Below, piece by piece: positions 15,171-24,221 of a DNA stretch of 64,000 nucleotides (its first letter is position 1; the number at the start of each line of letters is the position of its first letter). Origin of the DNA: Anaerolineales bacterium UBA5195 (GTDB lineage Bacteria; Chloroflexota; Anaerolineae; Anaerolineales; Villigracilaceae); contig DHVZ01000077.1 of the NCBI GenBank assembly GCA_002412925.1, positions 124,001 to 188,000 of the forward strand, given 5' to 3'. The notes under the pieces are model-generated. The model was not told the DNA's origin. It was given only the letters and a program-made list of their open reading frames with translations, and made no database searches. The position numbers and the translations under genes are program-made.

Positions 15171-17690
15171 TTACGCCACCATCTCAGCCGCCCCCGCTAA
15201 TTCACGCCCACTGTAGAAGGCGACATAGTTCGCGGCCCAGACCGCCGGTTTGGAATTGACCAGCTTAATCGCCGTTAGCCACACTTCTGGCGGGAACTGG
15301 TTGAAGGGCGGGAGGGTGCTCAGGATGCCCAGCATGACCACGTTGGCGGTCCGCCCGCTCCGGTCACCGAGTTCGAGTGCTTTGCCGAGTACGTCCACTT
15401 CGATAACGTGGTATTCATTCAGGCTGGCGTGGATTTGCTCGTCGGTCGGATACTTGTCTTCAGTCAGGCCCTGCGGGAGGATCTTGGTCTTGGCCAGGAT
15501 GACCGTGCCGCCGGGTTTGAGCATTTCCAGGAATTCGGGTCGCAGCACTTCGCTCTTTTCCATTGCGATCAGGCAGTCGGCTGTGCCGGGCAGCAGGACA
15601 GGACTGTTGACTTCGCCGCAGCCGAAAGTGCTGATTACGGGTCCGCCCATCTGGGCCATGCCGTGGGTCTCGCCTTTGAGGATGTTCTTTTCATCGTACC
15701 CGGCCAGGAAAGCCAGTTTCGACAGGACGCTGCCAAAGAACAGGTTGCCCTGTCCACCCACGCCGCGGATGGCCAGTGAAAGCCGTTTGGGGAAACCGGC
15801 CCTGGTCATGGCCGGGATTTTGAGCTCTTCGGGCGGTACGGCGAATTTTGGCATGGCGGGCAGGTTCAAATCCTTCAGGTCGACCGCCTTGAGCACATTG
15901 TAAGGGCAGCTCTGGACGCAGGCCGGGGCCGAGCCGCCGCAGCCGCTGCAAAGGTTGTTAATCGCCGGGATGCCGTTTTCGTCCAGTTCGAGGCCTGGGC
16001 AGATCAGGCAGATATTACACTTTTTGCAGGCTTCCGGCTCGACATAAACGCGCTGGCTGTTGGCCGGGAGTTTTTGGATGCAGGCCCCGTCGGTCACCAC
16101 CAGGGTGGTGAAAACGCCGTTCTGGGCTTCGGCCAGGGCGGCTTTGAGCGCGGCGCGCAGGTTTTTCTTCTCGTAAGCGCCGACTGTCACGACCTTGGCG
16201 CCGTAGCCTTTTAACGCTTCGGGCAGGTTGAAGCCCATCTTCTCACCGGCCAGGTTTTCGGGGGAGGTCAGCGAAGGCTGGCCGCCAGTCATCGCCGTCC
16301 AGGAGTTATCCAGGATGACCTTCACGCCGGGAACATTGCGGTAAATCGCGTTGCGGGTCGCATCCAGGCCGCTGTGACATTCGGTCCCATCGCCGATCAG
16401 GCTGATGACGCGCCCGGCCTGTTCGGGGCGGGAGAGGATATAACCCGTCCGCTCGGCCTCGCTGGCGCCCATTGCCAGGCCGGTATCCAGGGCGTTCATG
16501 AAATACAGCAGGGTGTTGCAGCCGATGTCGCCAAAGACCACATCCAGCAGCTTTTTCTTTTTCAGCAGGACGACTTCTTCTGCAAACAGTCTGTACGGGC
16601 AGCCAGCGCAGATGACGGGTGGGCGGGCGACCGGCGCGGTGACGACCGGCTGTTTTTCACTGCGGGCCAGGCCCAGTTTTTCGGCCACCAGAGCCGGGGA
16701 CCATTCGGTGACGAGGGAGTAAGCTTCTTTCCCGCTGACCTTGAAACCCATATTTTCGACGACTTCCTGCAGATAGCGGTAGCCGTCCTCGATGATGACA
16801 ATCTTGCCTTGGATCGACTGGCAGAACTCGCGGATCAGTTTGACCGGCAGGGGGTTGGTGAAGGCCAGCGACAGGAGGTCAAGATCGGCCCCGAGGGTTT
16901 CTTTGACCTCGCGGACGTACATATCGCCGATGCCGTAGGTGATCACGCCCACTTTTCCCGAGCCTTTTTCCCATTTATTGAGCGGACTATTCTCGACCAT
17001 CTCGACCAGGGCGGGCATCCGTTCGGTCATGACCACATCATAGTTTTTGCGAGCGACGGAGGGCAGCACGTTGAAGCTTTTCAGACTTTCAGGCATTTCG
17101 ACCGGGTCGCGCTGCTGCTGGGGCATCAGGCGCACCAGGCCCTCGCTGTGGCACAGGTTCCCGTTCGGCATGACCACAACCTGGGTGCGGTACTTGCGTG
17201 AGATTTCGACGGCCAGCGCGGCGGATTCGTGCATTTCCTGATGGTTGCGCGGTTCGAAAACCGGCACAAAGCAGCTTTTGAACAGATAGCGCGGGTCGAG
17301 GGTGTGCTGGGTGGAACTGGGGGTGAAGTCGCTGGCGATGTAATAGACCAGCGCGCCGCGCTGCAGAACGAACAAGGCGCCGCTGGTGAAAATGTCGCCC
17401 GCCTGGTACACACCAGGGATTTTCATTGTCACGACGCAGTCGCGCCCGGCCATCGAATGGCCGTGCCCCACAGCGGAGGCGACCGCCTCGTTGACCGACC
17501 AGCCGACCTCGATCAGGTCTTGAACCTGAGACAGACTTTTGTCGATCACCTCGGTGCTGGGCGTGCCCGGGTAACCATCCGCGGCATGGATTCCTCCGCG
17601 GACACAACCGGTGGCGAAGGCCATATTTCCCTGTAAAACTTCAGCCTGCCCGGCGGGGGCCTCGCATAAATCTCTGACGGTATTTTTCAT
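15171..17690 (-). CDS. iorAB: Fused 2-oxoacid:ferredoxin oxidoreductase (indolepyruvate type, alpha+beta)
   Basis: An 839-residue fusion of the IorA and IorB subunits. Residues 1-180 are the pyruvate:ferredoxin oxidoreductase-like pyrimidine-binding domain (ADGYPGTPSTEVIDKSL), the middle carries the transketolase C-like and thiamine-PP domain (GDIGCNTLLYF; SLIGDGTECHSGLDATRN; NSWTAMTGG), residues ~570-630 hold two [4Fe-4S] motifs (CKKCNICLICP and CSGCGGSAPACVQSCP), and residues ~655-839 are the gamma/beta domain (IRGVGGQGNLFFGSVLSKLA). It oxidatively decarboxylates aryl or other 2-oxoacids to acyl-CoA and reduces ferredoxin. IorA and IorB are usually separate genes. Reduced ferredoxin could also power corrinoid reactivation elsewhere in the window; inference. 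Confidence 0.9.
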   Translation of the reverse strand: MKNTVRDLCEAPAGQAEVLQGNMAFATGCVRGGIHAADGYPGTPSTEVIDKSLSQVQDLIEVGWSVNEAVASAVGHGHSMAGRDCVVTMKIPGVYQAGDIFTSGALFVLQRGALVYYIASDFTPSSTQHTLDPRYLFKSCFVPVFEPRNHQEMHESAALAVEISRKYRTQVVVMPNGNLCHSEGLVRLMPQQQRDPVEMPESLKSFNVLPSVARKNYDVVMTERMPALVEMVENSPLNKWEKGSGKVGVITYGIGDMYVREVKETLGADLDLLSLAFTNPLPVKLIREFCQSIQGKIVIIEDGYRYLQEVVENMGFKVSGKEAYSLVTEWSPALVAEKLGLARSEKQPVVTAPVARPPVICAGCPYRLFAEEVVLLKKKKLLDVVFGDIGCNTLLYFMNALDTGLAMGASEAERTGYILSRPEQAGRVISLIGDGTECHSGLDATRNAIYRNVPGVKVILDNSWTAMTGGQPSLTSPENLAGEKMGFNLPEALKGYGAKVVTVGAYEKKNLRAALKAALAEAQNGVFTTLVVTDGACIQKLPANSQRVYVEPEACKKCNICLICPGLELDENGIPAINNLCSGCGGSAPACVQSCPYNVLKAVDLKDLNLPAMPKFAVPPEELKIPAMTRAGFPKRLSLAIRGVGGQGNLFFGSVLSKLAFLAGYDEKNILKGETHGMAQMGGPVISTFGCGEVNSPVLLPGTADCLIAMEKSEVLRPEFLEMLKPGGTVILAKTKILPQGLTEDKYPTDEQIHASLNEYHVIEVDVLGKALELGDRSGRTANVVMLGILSTLPPFNQFPPEVWLTAIKLVNSKPAVWAANYVAFYSGRELAGAAEMVA

Positions 17691-17717
17691 AAGTAAAATC
17701 TCCTGATTGTCCTTTGT

Positions 17718-17779
17718 TGTAGGGGCACGGCGGATGTTGCCAGGTGAGTTTAGCGACCAGACTCCGCCGTGCCCCTACA
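17718..17779. repeat. Hairpin repeat TGTAGGGGCACGGCGGA
   Basis: A perfect 17-bp inverted repeat with a 28-base loop between the aminotransferase and ferredoxin oxidoreductase genes. A degenerate relative (GTAGGAGCGA ... TCGCCTCTAC) sits at 27102-27130. Confidence 0.7.
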
Positions 17780-17788
17780 CGATTGCAC

Positions 17789-18937
17789 TTATTCCAATCC
17801 GACCAGGCTGGCCCCGGCCGGCACGTGGATTCCTTTGTAGCGCAGGAATTCTTCCATGGCAAACAGGAAATCGAGCAGGTATTCCCTTTCGGCGGCTTTG
17901 CCCAGGTGCCCAACCCGGAAGATTTTCCCGCTTAGAGCGCCAAAGGCCCCGCCGATGGCGATCCCGCGCTTTTCGGCCAGCCACTGACTCAGTTCGGCCA
18001 CTTCGAACTCGGGCCTGGCCCTGACACCGGTCACAATCGGCGCGGCGGATTCGACCGGGACGAACATCTCAAAACCCAGATTTTCCAACCCGGTGCGCAC
18101 GATCTGGCTGGCGCGGGCGTATTTGGCGAAATGTGCCTCCAACCCGCCGCTGACAATCTTGCGCAGGCTGGCGCGGACGGCCAGGACGTTGCTGACCGGC
18201 AGGGTCACCGGTGAAGGATGCCAGCTGCCCCACTCCTGGACATACTTGCGCCAGGTTTTCAGGCTGAGATACCAGCCGTGTCCCTGTGCAGGCAAGCGGT
18301 CGGCCAGTTCCCAGGCGCGCGGGCTGACACTGATAAAACCAACGCCCGGCACGGCTTCGAGACATTTATTCGGTGAGGTGACGCAAACATCGATCCCCCA
18401 CTCGTCGGCGCGGATTTCTACGCCTGCCAGTGAAGAGACCGTATCGACCACGGTCACCTTCCCGGCCTCGTGGACGACCGCTGCTAGTTCACGGAGCGGG
18501 TTCAAGACAGTCGTCCCCGTTTCGTGGTGGACGAGGGCAACCACCTGAACGTCGGGATTCTCATCCAATAAACGGCGGAGGCGCTGTGGGTCGAGGGCTT
18601 CTCCCAGCGGCGCGGTAAAGGGGATCACCTCGGCGGCATAGCCATTGGCGATGTCCACCAATCGGTCGCCAAAAAATCCATTTGTGCCGATGATAACTTT
18701 TTCGCCGCTCCCCACCAGGCTGCCGATGGCCATATCCAGCAGGGCGGAGGCCGGGCCGGGGACGATGAAGATGTCATTCTGGGTATTAAAAAACTGACGC
18801 AACAACGAGAGCGTCTCGTGGTAGATTTCCATCCAGTCGGGTCCGTAGTGGCGGATGACCGGGGTGGCCATCGCGGCGAGCACTTCCTCATCCACATCAC
18901 CGGGGCCGGGGGTAAACAATTTGAGATGCTGGGTCAT
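17789..18937 (-). CDS. Class V aminotransferase (alanine/serine-glyoxylate type)
   Basis: A 382-residue PLP enzyme of fold type I, class V. It opens with LKLFTPGPGDVDEEVLAAMA, has the cofactor-binding segment FIVPGPASALLDMAIGSLVG, Asp in VVDTVSSLAGVEIRADEWG and the Schiff-base lysine in SPNKCLEAVPGVGF. Homologues transaminate glyoxylate with alanine or serine, or act on other amino acids. Because the 2-oxoacid:ferredoxin oxidoreductase follows on the same strand, the pair may degrade an amino acid via its 2-oxoacid. A GTG at 18952 in frame is an alternative start; neither has a strong ribosome site. Confidence 0.87.
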   Translation of the reverse strand: MTQHLKLFTPGPGDVDEEVLAAMATPVIRHYGPDWMEIYHETLSLLRQFFNTQNDIFIVPGPASALLDMAIGSLVGSGEKVIIGTNGFFGDRLVDIANGYAAEVIPFTAPLGEALDPQRLRRLLDENPDVQVVALVHHETGTTVLNPLRELAAVVHEAGKVTVVDTVSSLAGVEIRADEWGIDVCVTSPNKCLEAVPGVGFISVSPRAWELADRLPAQGHGWYLSLKTWRKYVQEWGSWHPSPVTLPVSNVLAVRASLRKIVSGGLEAHFAKYARASQIVRTGLENLGFEMFVPVESAAPIVTGVRARPEFEVAELSQWLAEKRGIAIGGAFGALSGKIFRVGHLGKAAEREYLLDFLFAMEEFLRYKGIHVPAGASLVGLE

Positions 18938-19012
18938 GTTGGTTTTATCCACTCTCTGGCGCAGTTATACATTTTTACGTTACCAGCATACAGGAAATTT
19001 GAAATTAAAAAA

Positions 19013-19026
19013 GTAGCAGGCGCTAC
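19013..19026. promoter_or_regulatory. Candidate Crp/Fnr-type operator GTAGC-N4-GCTAC
   Basis: A 5-4-5 inverted repeat with the geometry of Fnr-type boxes, about 76 bases upstream of the aminotransferase start and just downstream of a Crp/Fnr gene. Assignment is inference. Confidence 0.35.
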
Positions 19027-19090
19027 AAAAAGTGAAGTTGTTACTTTCCGCCCCCAGAGTTGTGACTTTTTTCCTTACAAGAGTACTCTC

Positions 19091-19190
19091 TGTCGAGGGT
19101 CGAGTAGCCGATGGTTTTTCGGCGTACACCTGCACTTGCGTCAGGTGCAAGTGTACGAGCGAGACAGCATCGCTCTACTCACTCAACCAG
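19091..19190. repeat. MITE-like palindromic repeat, family 1, copy A
   Basis: Shares its ends and middle (GGGTCGAGTAGCCG ... GGCGTACACCTGCACTTGC ... AGGTGCAAGTGTACG ... CTACTC...CAACCAGC) with 31453-31550, at about 85% by eye. The middle forms an imperfect hairpin. Confidence 0.8.
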
Positions 19191-19196
19191 CGAATT

Positions 19197-19889
19197 TTAT
19201 AAAAGATCCGCTTCGACCAATCGGCACAGTTCAGGAAAATCAGTGATCTCGAGCGTCTTCTTGGAAAAATGCCGCAGGATCCCCAGGCTTTTCAGACGGC
19301 TGATAGCCTTGGTAACTGTCACACGGTGAAGACCCATCAGGCGGGCCATGTCGCGCTGGGTCATCTCGGGCTGGACAACAACCTGTTTCTGCCCGTGAGT
19401 GACTTCCGCCTCTTTGAAGCGCACCAGGTAGACCAGCATCTTGCAGACACGCATGAAGTTGTCTCCGCTCAGGCTGTCTTGGAGCAGCACGCCGTACATG
19501 CGAATTTTATAGGCCGAAGCGCGGAGCAGCTCGATCAGTAGTTGCGGGTGCTGGCTGGCAATCGTCCCCTCGATCAGGTCGCGGCTGAAAAAATAGAGCA
19601 CGCAATCTGTCCGCGCCCGAACGCTGGCCTCGTCGGTCTCCCCTGCCACAAAGCAGGAGACCTCGCCGAAGATGCAGCCCGGCCCAACGTAGAAGAGCAC
19701 TTTTTCAGGGCCGTGTGAAGTGTAGAGCGGGACTTCGACCGAGCCTTCCTTAACGAAATAGACGCCGTTGACCGGCGTGGTCAGGTCGACGATTTCGCTC
19801 CCTTTGGGGAACGCGCGGCGAATTCCCAGGTGCAGGATCGCGCTCCAGCCCGGGCAGAGATTCTCGAAGATGGGGAGTTGGTATTGCAT
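19197..19889 (-). CDS. Crp/Fnr-family transcriptional regulator
   Basis: A 230-residue regulator with an N-terminal cyclic-nucleotide-binding-like barrel (residues ~10-120; SEIVDLTTPVNGVYFVKEGS; GPGCIFGEVSCF) and a C-terminal Crp helix-turn-helix (MTQRDMARLMGLHRVTVTKA). It lacks the N-terminal cysteine cluster of oxygen-sensing FNR. It is likely to regulate the aminotransferase and ferredoxin oxidoreductase genes transcribed next on the same strand. The effector is unknown. Confidence 0.9.
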   Translation of the reverse strand: MQYQLPIFENLCPGWSAILHLGIRRAFPKGSEIVDLTTPVNGVYFVKEGSVEVPLYTSHGPEKVLFYVGPGCIFGEVSCFVAGETDEASVRARTDCVLYFFSRDLIEGTIASQHPQLLIELLRASAYKIRMYGVLLQDSLSGDNFMRVCKMLVYLVRFKEAEVTHGQKQVVVQPEMTQRDMARLMGLHRVTVTKAISRLKSLGILRHFSKKTLEITDFPELCRLVEADLL

Positions 19890-19939
19890 ATGAAAATAAC
19901 TATATTCGAAGTTGATTTCTTGTGCAATGGGGAAAAATC

Positions 19940-19954
19940 AGGTGATAGTCACCT
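19940..19954. promoter_or_regulatory. Palindrome AGGTGA-N3-TCACCT upstream of the Crp/Fnr gene
   Basis: A perfect 6-3-6 inverted repeat 51-65 bases upstream of the regulator start codon; possible self-binding site, unproven. Confidence 0.35.
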
Positions 19955-19959
19955 TTGCG

Positions 19960-21222
19960 CTAATTTTCTAATTGGGCAGTCTGCCCTGGCTTCCCAATCA
20001 GCCAGACCAGGATTGCTCCAACCACGAACAGGCCCATGTTGAGGGCAAAGGGCAGGGCGCGGTCAATCGCTGAGAGTTGACCGGCGATCCAGCCAAAAGG
20101 CGAGATCAGCACGATCAGGGCGACATAGACCATCGCGCTGACGCGGGCGCGTTCCGCTGATTCCAGGGAGAGGGCCAGCAACGATTCGGTCATCGGGCTG
20201 ACCAGGGCCGAGGCGACTGCTTCGAGCACCACGCTGGCCACCAACAGCGGAATCGCCCGGGGTGCCATGACCACCAGCAGTAACTGGCTGATGAAAAAAA
20301 TTCCGAACCCTGTCCAGAGCGGCAGGCGGAAGCGGTGTGGGTTGGTCAGGCGCGGGCCGATGACAAAGAAACAGAGGGTCATGATGATCGAGCGCAGCGC
20401 TACATAGGTGGAAATCTCCGAGTCGGAAAAACCCAGTTTGGTAGTGAACAAAACGCCCCAAAAACTGCTGCTGACGGTGGCGTAAATATTGGTGACAACC
20501 ATCAGTGATAGGGCGCCCAGGATGGGTTTTGAACGCCAGAGCTGGATGAAAACATTGCGATATTCACCGAGCAGGCTCAAGATGGAACGGCCATGGGTTT
20601 CTTTCATGCGTTGCAGGCCGCGTACCGTTTCATGTGAGTAGATGTACAAAACCACGAATTTGGCTGTCAGCATAAAGAAGCCAAAGACAAACAGCCAGCG
20701 CACAGCCGGTACCAGGCCAAAGCGGCCCACGAACCAGCCGCCGAGCGGGGCAAAAAAGGCTGAGCAGACGGCGAAAATCATGATCCAGGTCCAGATATGG
20801 ACGAGATGGCGTTCCTCGGCGTCTTCGACCATCAGGCAGGTCCAGGCGGTATGCGAGATGCGCCACAGGCTGTTCATTACGGCCGCGGCCACAAAAAAGC
20901 GTACATCCTGGGCTACGGCCCAGATCAGGCAGGGCACGCCCCAACAAAACAGGTCGGTGATAAACAAGGTCAGGCGGCGTCCGAACTTGTCGACGATGGC
21001 GCCGCTGAGCAGGGCTGAGAAAACCTGTAGCACCAGACCCAGGCTGGCAATCGTTCCGATTTGCTGGTCGGTCACGCCCAGGGCCAGCATATAGACCGAG
21101 AAAAACGGGGAAAAAAGGTTGTAGGGGATGCCGAACATCACCTCGGTTAGCACGGTAGCGCGTGGGTTGCCTTTTAGCTCGCGCAGTGTCTGGATCAAGG
21201 GATGCTTTAAGAAGTGGGCCAT
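19960..21222 (-). CDS. Major facilitator superfamily transporter
   Basis: A 420-residue protein with about 12 membrane helices. The cytoplasmic loop between helices 2 and 3 has the MFS signature GAIVDKFGRRLTLFI (G-x3-D-x2-GRR). The nearest types by eye are drug or metabolite effluxers; the substrate cannot be read from sequence. The ATG at 21222 is preceded by GGAGAAA, and the longer frame (to 21303) reads through a non-coding stretch. It stops about 70 bases before the Crp/Fnr start and may be in a separate unit. Confidence 0.85.
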   Translation of the reverse strand: MAHFLKHPLIQTLRELKGNPRATVLTEVMFGIPYNLFSPFFSVYMLALGVTDQQIGTIASLGLVLQVFSALLSGAIVDKFGRRLTLFITDLFCWGVPCLIWAVAQDVRFFVAAAVMNSLWRISHTAWTCLMVEDAEERHLVHIWTWIMIFAVCSAFFAPLGGWFVGRFGLVPAVRWLFVFGFFMLTAKFVVLYIYSHETVRGLQRMKETHGRSILSLLGEYRNVFIQLWRSKPILGALSLMVVTNIYATVSSSFWGVLFTTKLGFSDSEISTYVALRSIIMTLCFFVIGPRLTNPHRFRLPLWTGFGIFFISQLLLVVMAPRAIPLLVASVVLEAVASALVSPMTESLLALSLESAERARVSAMVYVALIVLISPFGWIAGQLSAIDRALPFALNMGLFVVGAILVWLIGKPGQTAQLEN

Positions 21223-21404
21223 GAAAATTTCTCCAATGCGGTCAAGGCTGGCGAGTTCGCCAAAACAACCCACTATATCCCAATTTTGATTGCGTGGCAA
21301 CATTCATGGAAAAAAAGAAGAAACGCGCAGAAGCGTCTCTTCTTTTGGGCCGGAAAGCGCGGCCTCCAGGATGACATGCTGCCTCAAAAAAACTCTTCGT
21401 GTGC

Positions 21405-22235
21405 CTAACCCTGGCACTTGGGGCAGAAATAACACGCCCCGCCGAGGTATTGCATTTTCTGGATGGTTGTTCCGCACTCCGGGCAGGGTTTCCCGGCAGA
21501 GGCGCTGTCCATCAGGCGAACGTAGCCTCCGGGCTGGCCGAACAAGTCGGTTTCGTCGTTGCGCCCGCCCATCTGGATGATTTCGTGGAGGGTATCGACG
21601 ATGGCCGCATAGAGGTCGCGGCGCTGGCCGGGAGTGAACTCGGCCAGGGGACGGCGCGGGCCAATCCGCGCTTGGAACAGAATATCCTGAGCAATCGAAT
21701 TTCCCAGGCCGGGCAGGATTTGATCCTGGGTTAGCAGGCTCTTGGCGCTGCGTTTTTCGCCTTTGAGTATTTCATCAATCAAGTTGTTGAAATACTCAAA
21801 GGTAAAGGCTGGCTCGACAGGTGTGACGCGCATGCCCTTGATGTACTGCCGTTCCTGTTCCTGCCCGGCTTCATATAATTCCATTGCTCCCCACATCTGG
21901 GTTGTGGCCGAGAGCGCCGAACCATCGTCAAAATGGATCAGCAGATGATACTTCACGGGCAGGGGTGTTCCCGCCGGGTGGAAGAGAATCTTGCCGCCGC
22001 ATTCACCGAACAGGAGAAGATAACCCGGTTCGAGTGCAATTGACAGCCAGCGCCCCTGTACCCGCGCCAGGCCGACAACTTTTCCCTTGGTCAACTGTGC
22101 GAACTCCTCGGGTTTGCGGTTGTACCAGACGAACTTGTGCGGTGAGTTCCCCAGACTGCCGGCCTTGACGGTTTTTCCCGTCAGGGTGGTGTTAATTTGT
22201 TTGGCCAAAACGGTGTATTCAGGTAATTCGAACAT
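21405..22235 (-). CDS. Fpg/Nei-family DNA glycosylase paralogue lacking the N-terminal proline
   Basis: A 276-residue protein with the Fpg/Nei fold: N-terminal barrel beginning MFELPEYTVLAKQINTTL, the helix-two-turn-helix around LLTQDQILPGLGNSIAQDIL, and a C-terminal zinc finger CPECG ... CYFCPKCQ (C-x2-C-x16-C-x2-C). In Fpg and Nei the residue after Met is Pro, whose amine attacks the damaged base site; here it is Phe, while the following Glu is kept. The GGAGG site fixes the start at 22235, so the change is not a start-site error. A subgroup of such proline-less paralogues is known in bacteria; they may bind damage, act by water-mediated cleavage, or be inactive. Confidence 0.87.
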   Translation of the reverse strand: MFELPEYTVLAKQINTTLTGKTVKAGSLGNSPHKFVWYNRKPEEFAQLTKGKVVGLARVQGRWLSIALEPGYLLLFGECGGKILFHPAGTPLPVKYHLLIHFDDGSALSATTQMWGAMELYEAGQEQERQYIKGMRVTPVEPAFTFEYFNNLIDEILKGEKRSAKSLLTQDQILPGLGNSIAQDILFQARIGPRRPLAEFTPGQRRDLYAAIVDTLHEIIQMGGRNDETDLFGQPGGYVRLMDSASAGKPCPECGTTIQKMQYLGGACYFCPKCQG

Positions 22236-22254
22236 ACTGCCCTCCAAATTAATT

Positions 22255-22362
22255 GCTGGTTGAGTAGGGCGATGCTCTTTCGCCCGTATCGAAACCAGCC
22301 TTCTTGGTTTCTGTTATCCCTTGGTCTCGATCCGGCGGAAAAGCGCCGCCTACTCGACCAGC
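22255..22362. repeat. MITE-like palindromic repeat, family 1, copy C
   Basis: A 108-bp element bounded by imperfect terminal inverted repeats (GCTGGTTGAGTAGGGCG at the left; CGCCTACTCGACCAGC at the right). The ends match copies A and B, the centre differs. Confidence 0.75.
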
Positions 22363-22371
22363 GGGATAATA

Positions 22372-23208
22372 CTAAGCTCTTACTCCCCCGATAAACGACC
22401 AGTGCGTATGGATGATTTTCCACTGTCCATCCATCCGCGCGAAGACTTCAGTGCAGTTCCAGGGCGTACGGCAAGTGACCGCTTTGTCTGGGTCCAGTCG
22501 GGTGGTCAGGAAGCGATAATTCAAGACCGCCAGGTCGCCACAAACTTGCACACGCGGGGCGACAAAATCCATCACATCGAAGGAGGTCTTTCCCACACGC
22601 TGCGCATATTCGGCTTTGAGCGCCTCGCGTCCGTTGATCCGCTGCGGCGTGCCTGTATCGAAGTAAGTTACCTCAGGGGCGCTGATCTCGATAAAGCCCC
22701 ACGGGTCGCCTTTACTCCAGCGTTCCATTGCAATTTTTTCCAGGCCGAGAACCTCGCCCAGAACGCCCATGTAGACCGGGGGTGTCATCTGGACTGGCAG
22801 GGGGATTTCCAGGCTTTCAGGTAGTTTGTGCAGAAGATAAGAGAAGTGGCTGTGGACAATCTGCCAGCGTTTCTCGCGCCGAAAGTACACTTCGGTCACA
22901 TTCCAGGGCATTTGGAAGCGGATTTCACCCTGTTCGTCGAGGCCGGTGGAGCGATAGTTGTAAGTCAGCACGGCCGCCTCCCCGATCTCGACGACCTTCG
23001 GCTCGATGAATTCCGAGCGCTCGTAGTGGATTTGCCCAACGACGGGGCGCATGTACTCCTGGTATTTTTCCAACCCGAGGATGGGACTGGTCAGGCTGGG
23101 ATCGAGGTAGGTGAGATCTTCGGCGCTCAGTTCGACAAACCCCCAGGGGTCGCCGCTGCGCCAGCGTTCCATGGCTTGTTTTTCAAGAGCTAGAATTTTG
23201 TGTTCCAT
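22372..23208 (-). CDS. Tandem NTF2-like (SnoaL/DUF4440-type) protein
   Basis: The 278-residue protein is an internal duplication of a ~125-residue NTF2-like domain. Both copies contain the block AMERW(R/S)xGDPWGF, a mid-domain stretch with xAVLxYxxxST, and a closing PWN(V/C)TEVF ... W(Q/K)I(V/I)H(S/T)H. These cone-shaped domains serve as enzymes (isomerase, cyclase, dehydratase) or small-ligand binders. The function is unknown. It forms a leftward group with the toroid protein and another NTF2-like protein upstream. Confidence 0.78.
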   Translation of the reverse strand: MEHKILALEKQAMERWRSGDPWGFVELSAEDLTYLDPSLTSPILGLEKYQEYMRPVVGQIHYERSEFIEPKVVEIGEAAVLTYNYRSTGLDEQGEIRFQMPWNVTEVYFRREKRWQIVHSHFSYLLHKLPESLEIPLPVQMTPPVYMGVLGEVLGLEKIAMERWSKGDPWGFIEISAPEVTYFDTGTPQRINGREALKAEYAQRVGKTSFDVMDFVAPRVQVCGDLAVLNYRFLTTRLDPDKAVTCRTPWNCTEVFARMDGQWKIIHTHWSFIGGVRA

Positions 23209-23235
23209 ATATTGACCTTCTTCATTTGGATAAGT

Positions 23236-24207
23236 TTAGATTGCTTCAACCCGCCGGATGATCCTCCAGGCCAGGAAGGTCAGCCAGCGCGAGGGAACTT
23301 TCTTTTGGCCGAACTCCCAGTCTTTCCAGGCCGTCCAGACCGATTCGAGTGTGAAATGCCCATCACTGTCCGCTTTGGACTTTAACAGGTCGATCATTTC
23401 GCCCAGGCGCGGGTCGCCCTTCAGCCAGGGGAACTGGCTGAGTACCTCCAGCACGTGCACAAGGTCATACCAGACCAGCGGGACTTTCAGCTTGCGAAAA
23501 TCCGTCCCCATGTAGAAAATGTAGGGGTGCTGTTCGCGGCTGTTGGCCCATAAGTTGAGCAGTGTTTCGGCTCCGACTCGGACGGCCTGGTTGTCTCTCT
23601 GATCGGGGAGCGCAGCCAGAAGTTTGAGCATCGCCAGGTTGGCGAACGGACAAGGATCCTCTTTGCGCCCCGGCCCGCGGAATTTGCCCAGTTCTTTGGA
23701 GACGGCGCAAGGCCAGCCGTTTTCGCGTCCCAGGCCAGTCAAGGAAGCGACTGCTTTTTGCACCGGAGCCTCTGTCCCCAGCCCGAATTTGACCAACCCG
23801 TAGACCAACAGCGGCGCATCGCAAAGCGCCCAGCCCCAGGAATCCTCGCCGCTGCCCCCAAAGTGGGTCGGGATGTTGACCGGCAGTTGGAAAGGTCCTT
23901 CCTCGGCTTGCTGGCCGAGGATGTGGTCGATCACAGGCTGAAGCTGCTGATCGCTTGCTGTGAGCCCAAGGTCGGCGGCAAAAGTCAGCTTGTGGAAAGG
24001 CTGACCGGCGCTTTTGTGGCTGGAGATGACCGTCCAGGGCCAGGCATTCAGTTCGGTGAGGATGCTTTGCAGCCTGGGATCAGCCAGCATCCCGTTCCGC
24101 GCCATTTGCACGGCCTGGGAGCCTTCTGCTTCTCCAAGTAAATCGAGCCGGGTGCGGTAGGTAATCCACGGTTCGCCTTCCAAGAGCCAATCGATGGGTG
24201 GTTTCAT
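23236..24207 (-). CDS. Alpha/alpha-toroid (terpene-cyclase-like fold) protein of unknown function
   Basis: A 323-residue protein with a repeating helical pattern of the prenyltransferase/squalene-cyclase toroid type: GPFQLPVNIPTHFGG, DSWGWALCDAPLLVYGLVKF and ENGWPCA resemble the QW-like turns between helices. There is no DxDD cyclase motif and no obvious metal site, so it is probably not a terpene cyclase. A strong AGGAGGT site precedes the ATG at 24207, and the next gene upstream ends 14 bases away. Function unknown. Confidence 0.6.
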   Translation of the reverse strand: MKPPIDWLLEGEPWITYRTRLDLLGEAEGSQAVQMARNGMLADPRLQSILTELNAWPWTVISSHKSAGQPFHKLTFAADLGLTASDQQLQPVIDHILGQQAEEGPFQLPVNIPTHFGGSGEDSWGWALCDAPLLVYGLVKFGLGTEAPVQKAVASLTGLGRENGWPCAVSKELGKFRGPGRKEDPCPFANLAMLKLLAALPDQRDNQAVRVGAETLLNLWANSREQHPYIFYMGTDFRKLKVPLVWYDLVHVLEVLSQFPWLKGDPRLGEMIDLLKSKADSDGHFTLESVWTAWKDWEFGQKKVPSRWLTFLAWRIIRRVEAI

Positions 24208-24221
24208 GTTACCTCCTCGGT

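Noticed and set aside
16374..17201. Forward 275-codon frame
   Set aside because: Antisense shadow of the ferredoxin oxidoreductase gene, produced by its codon bias.
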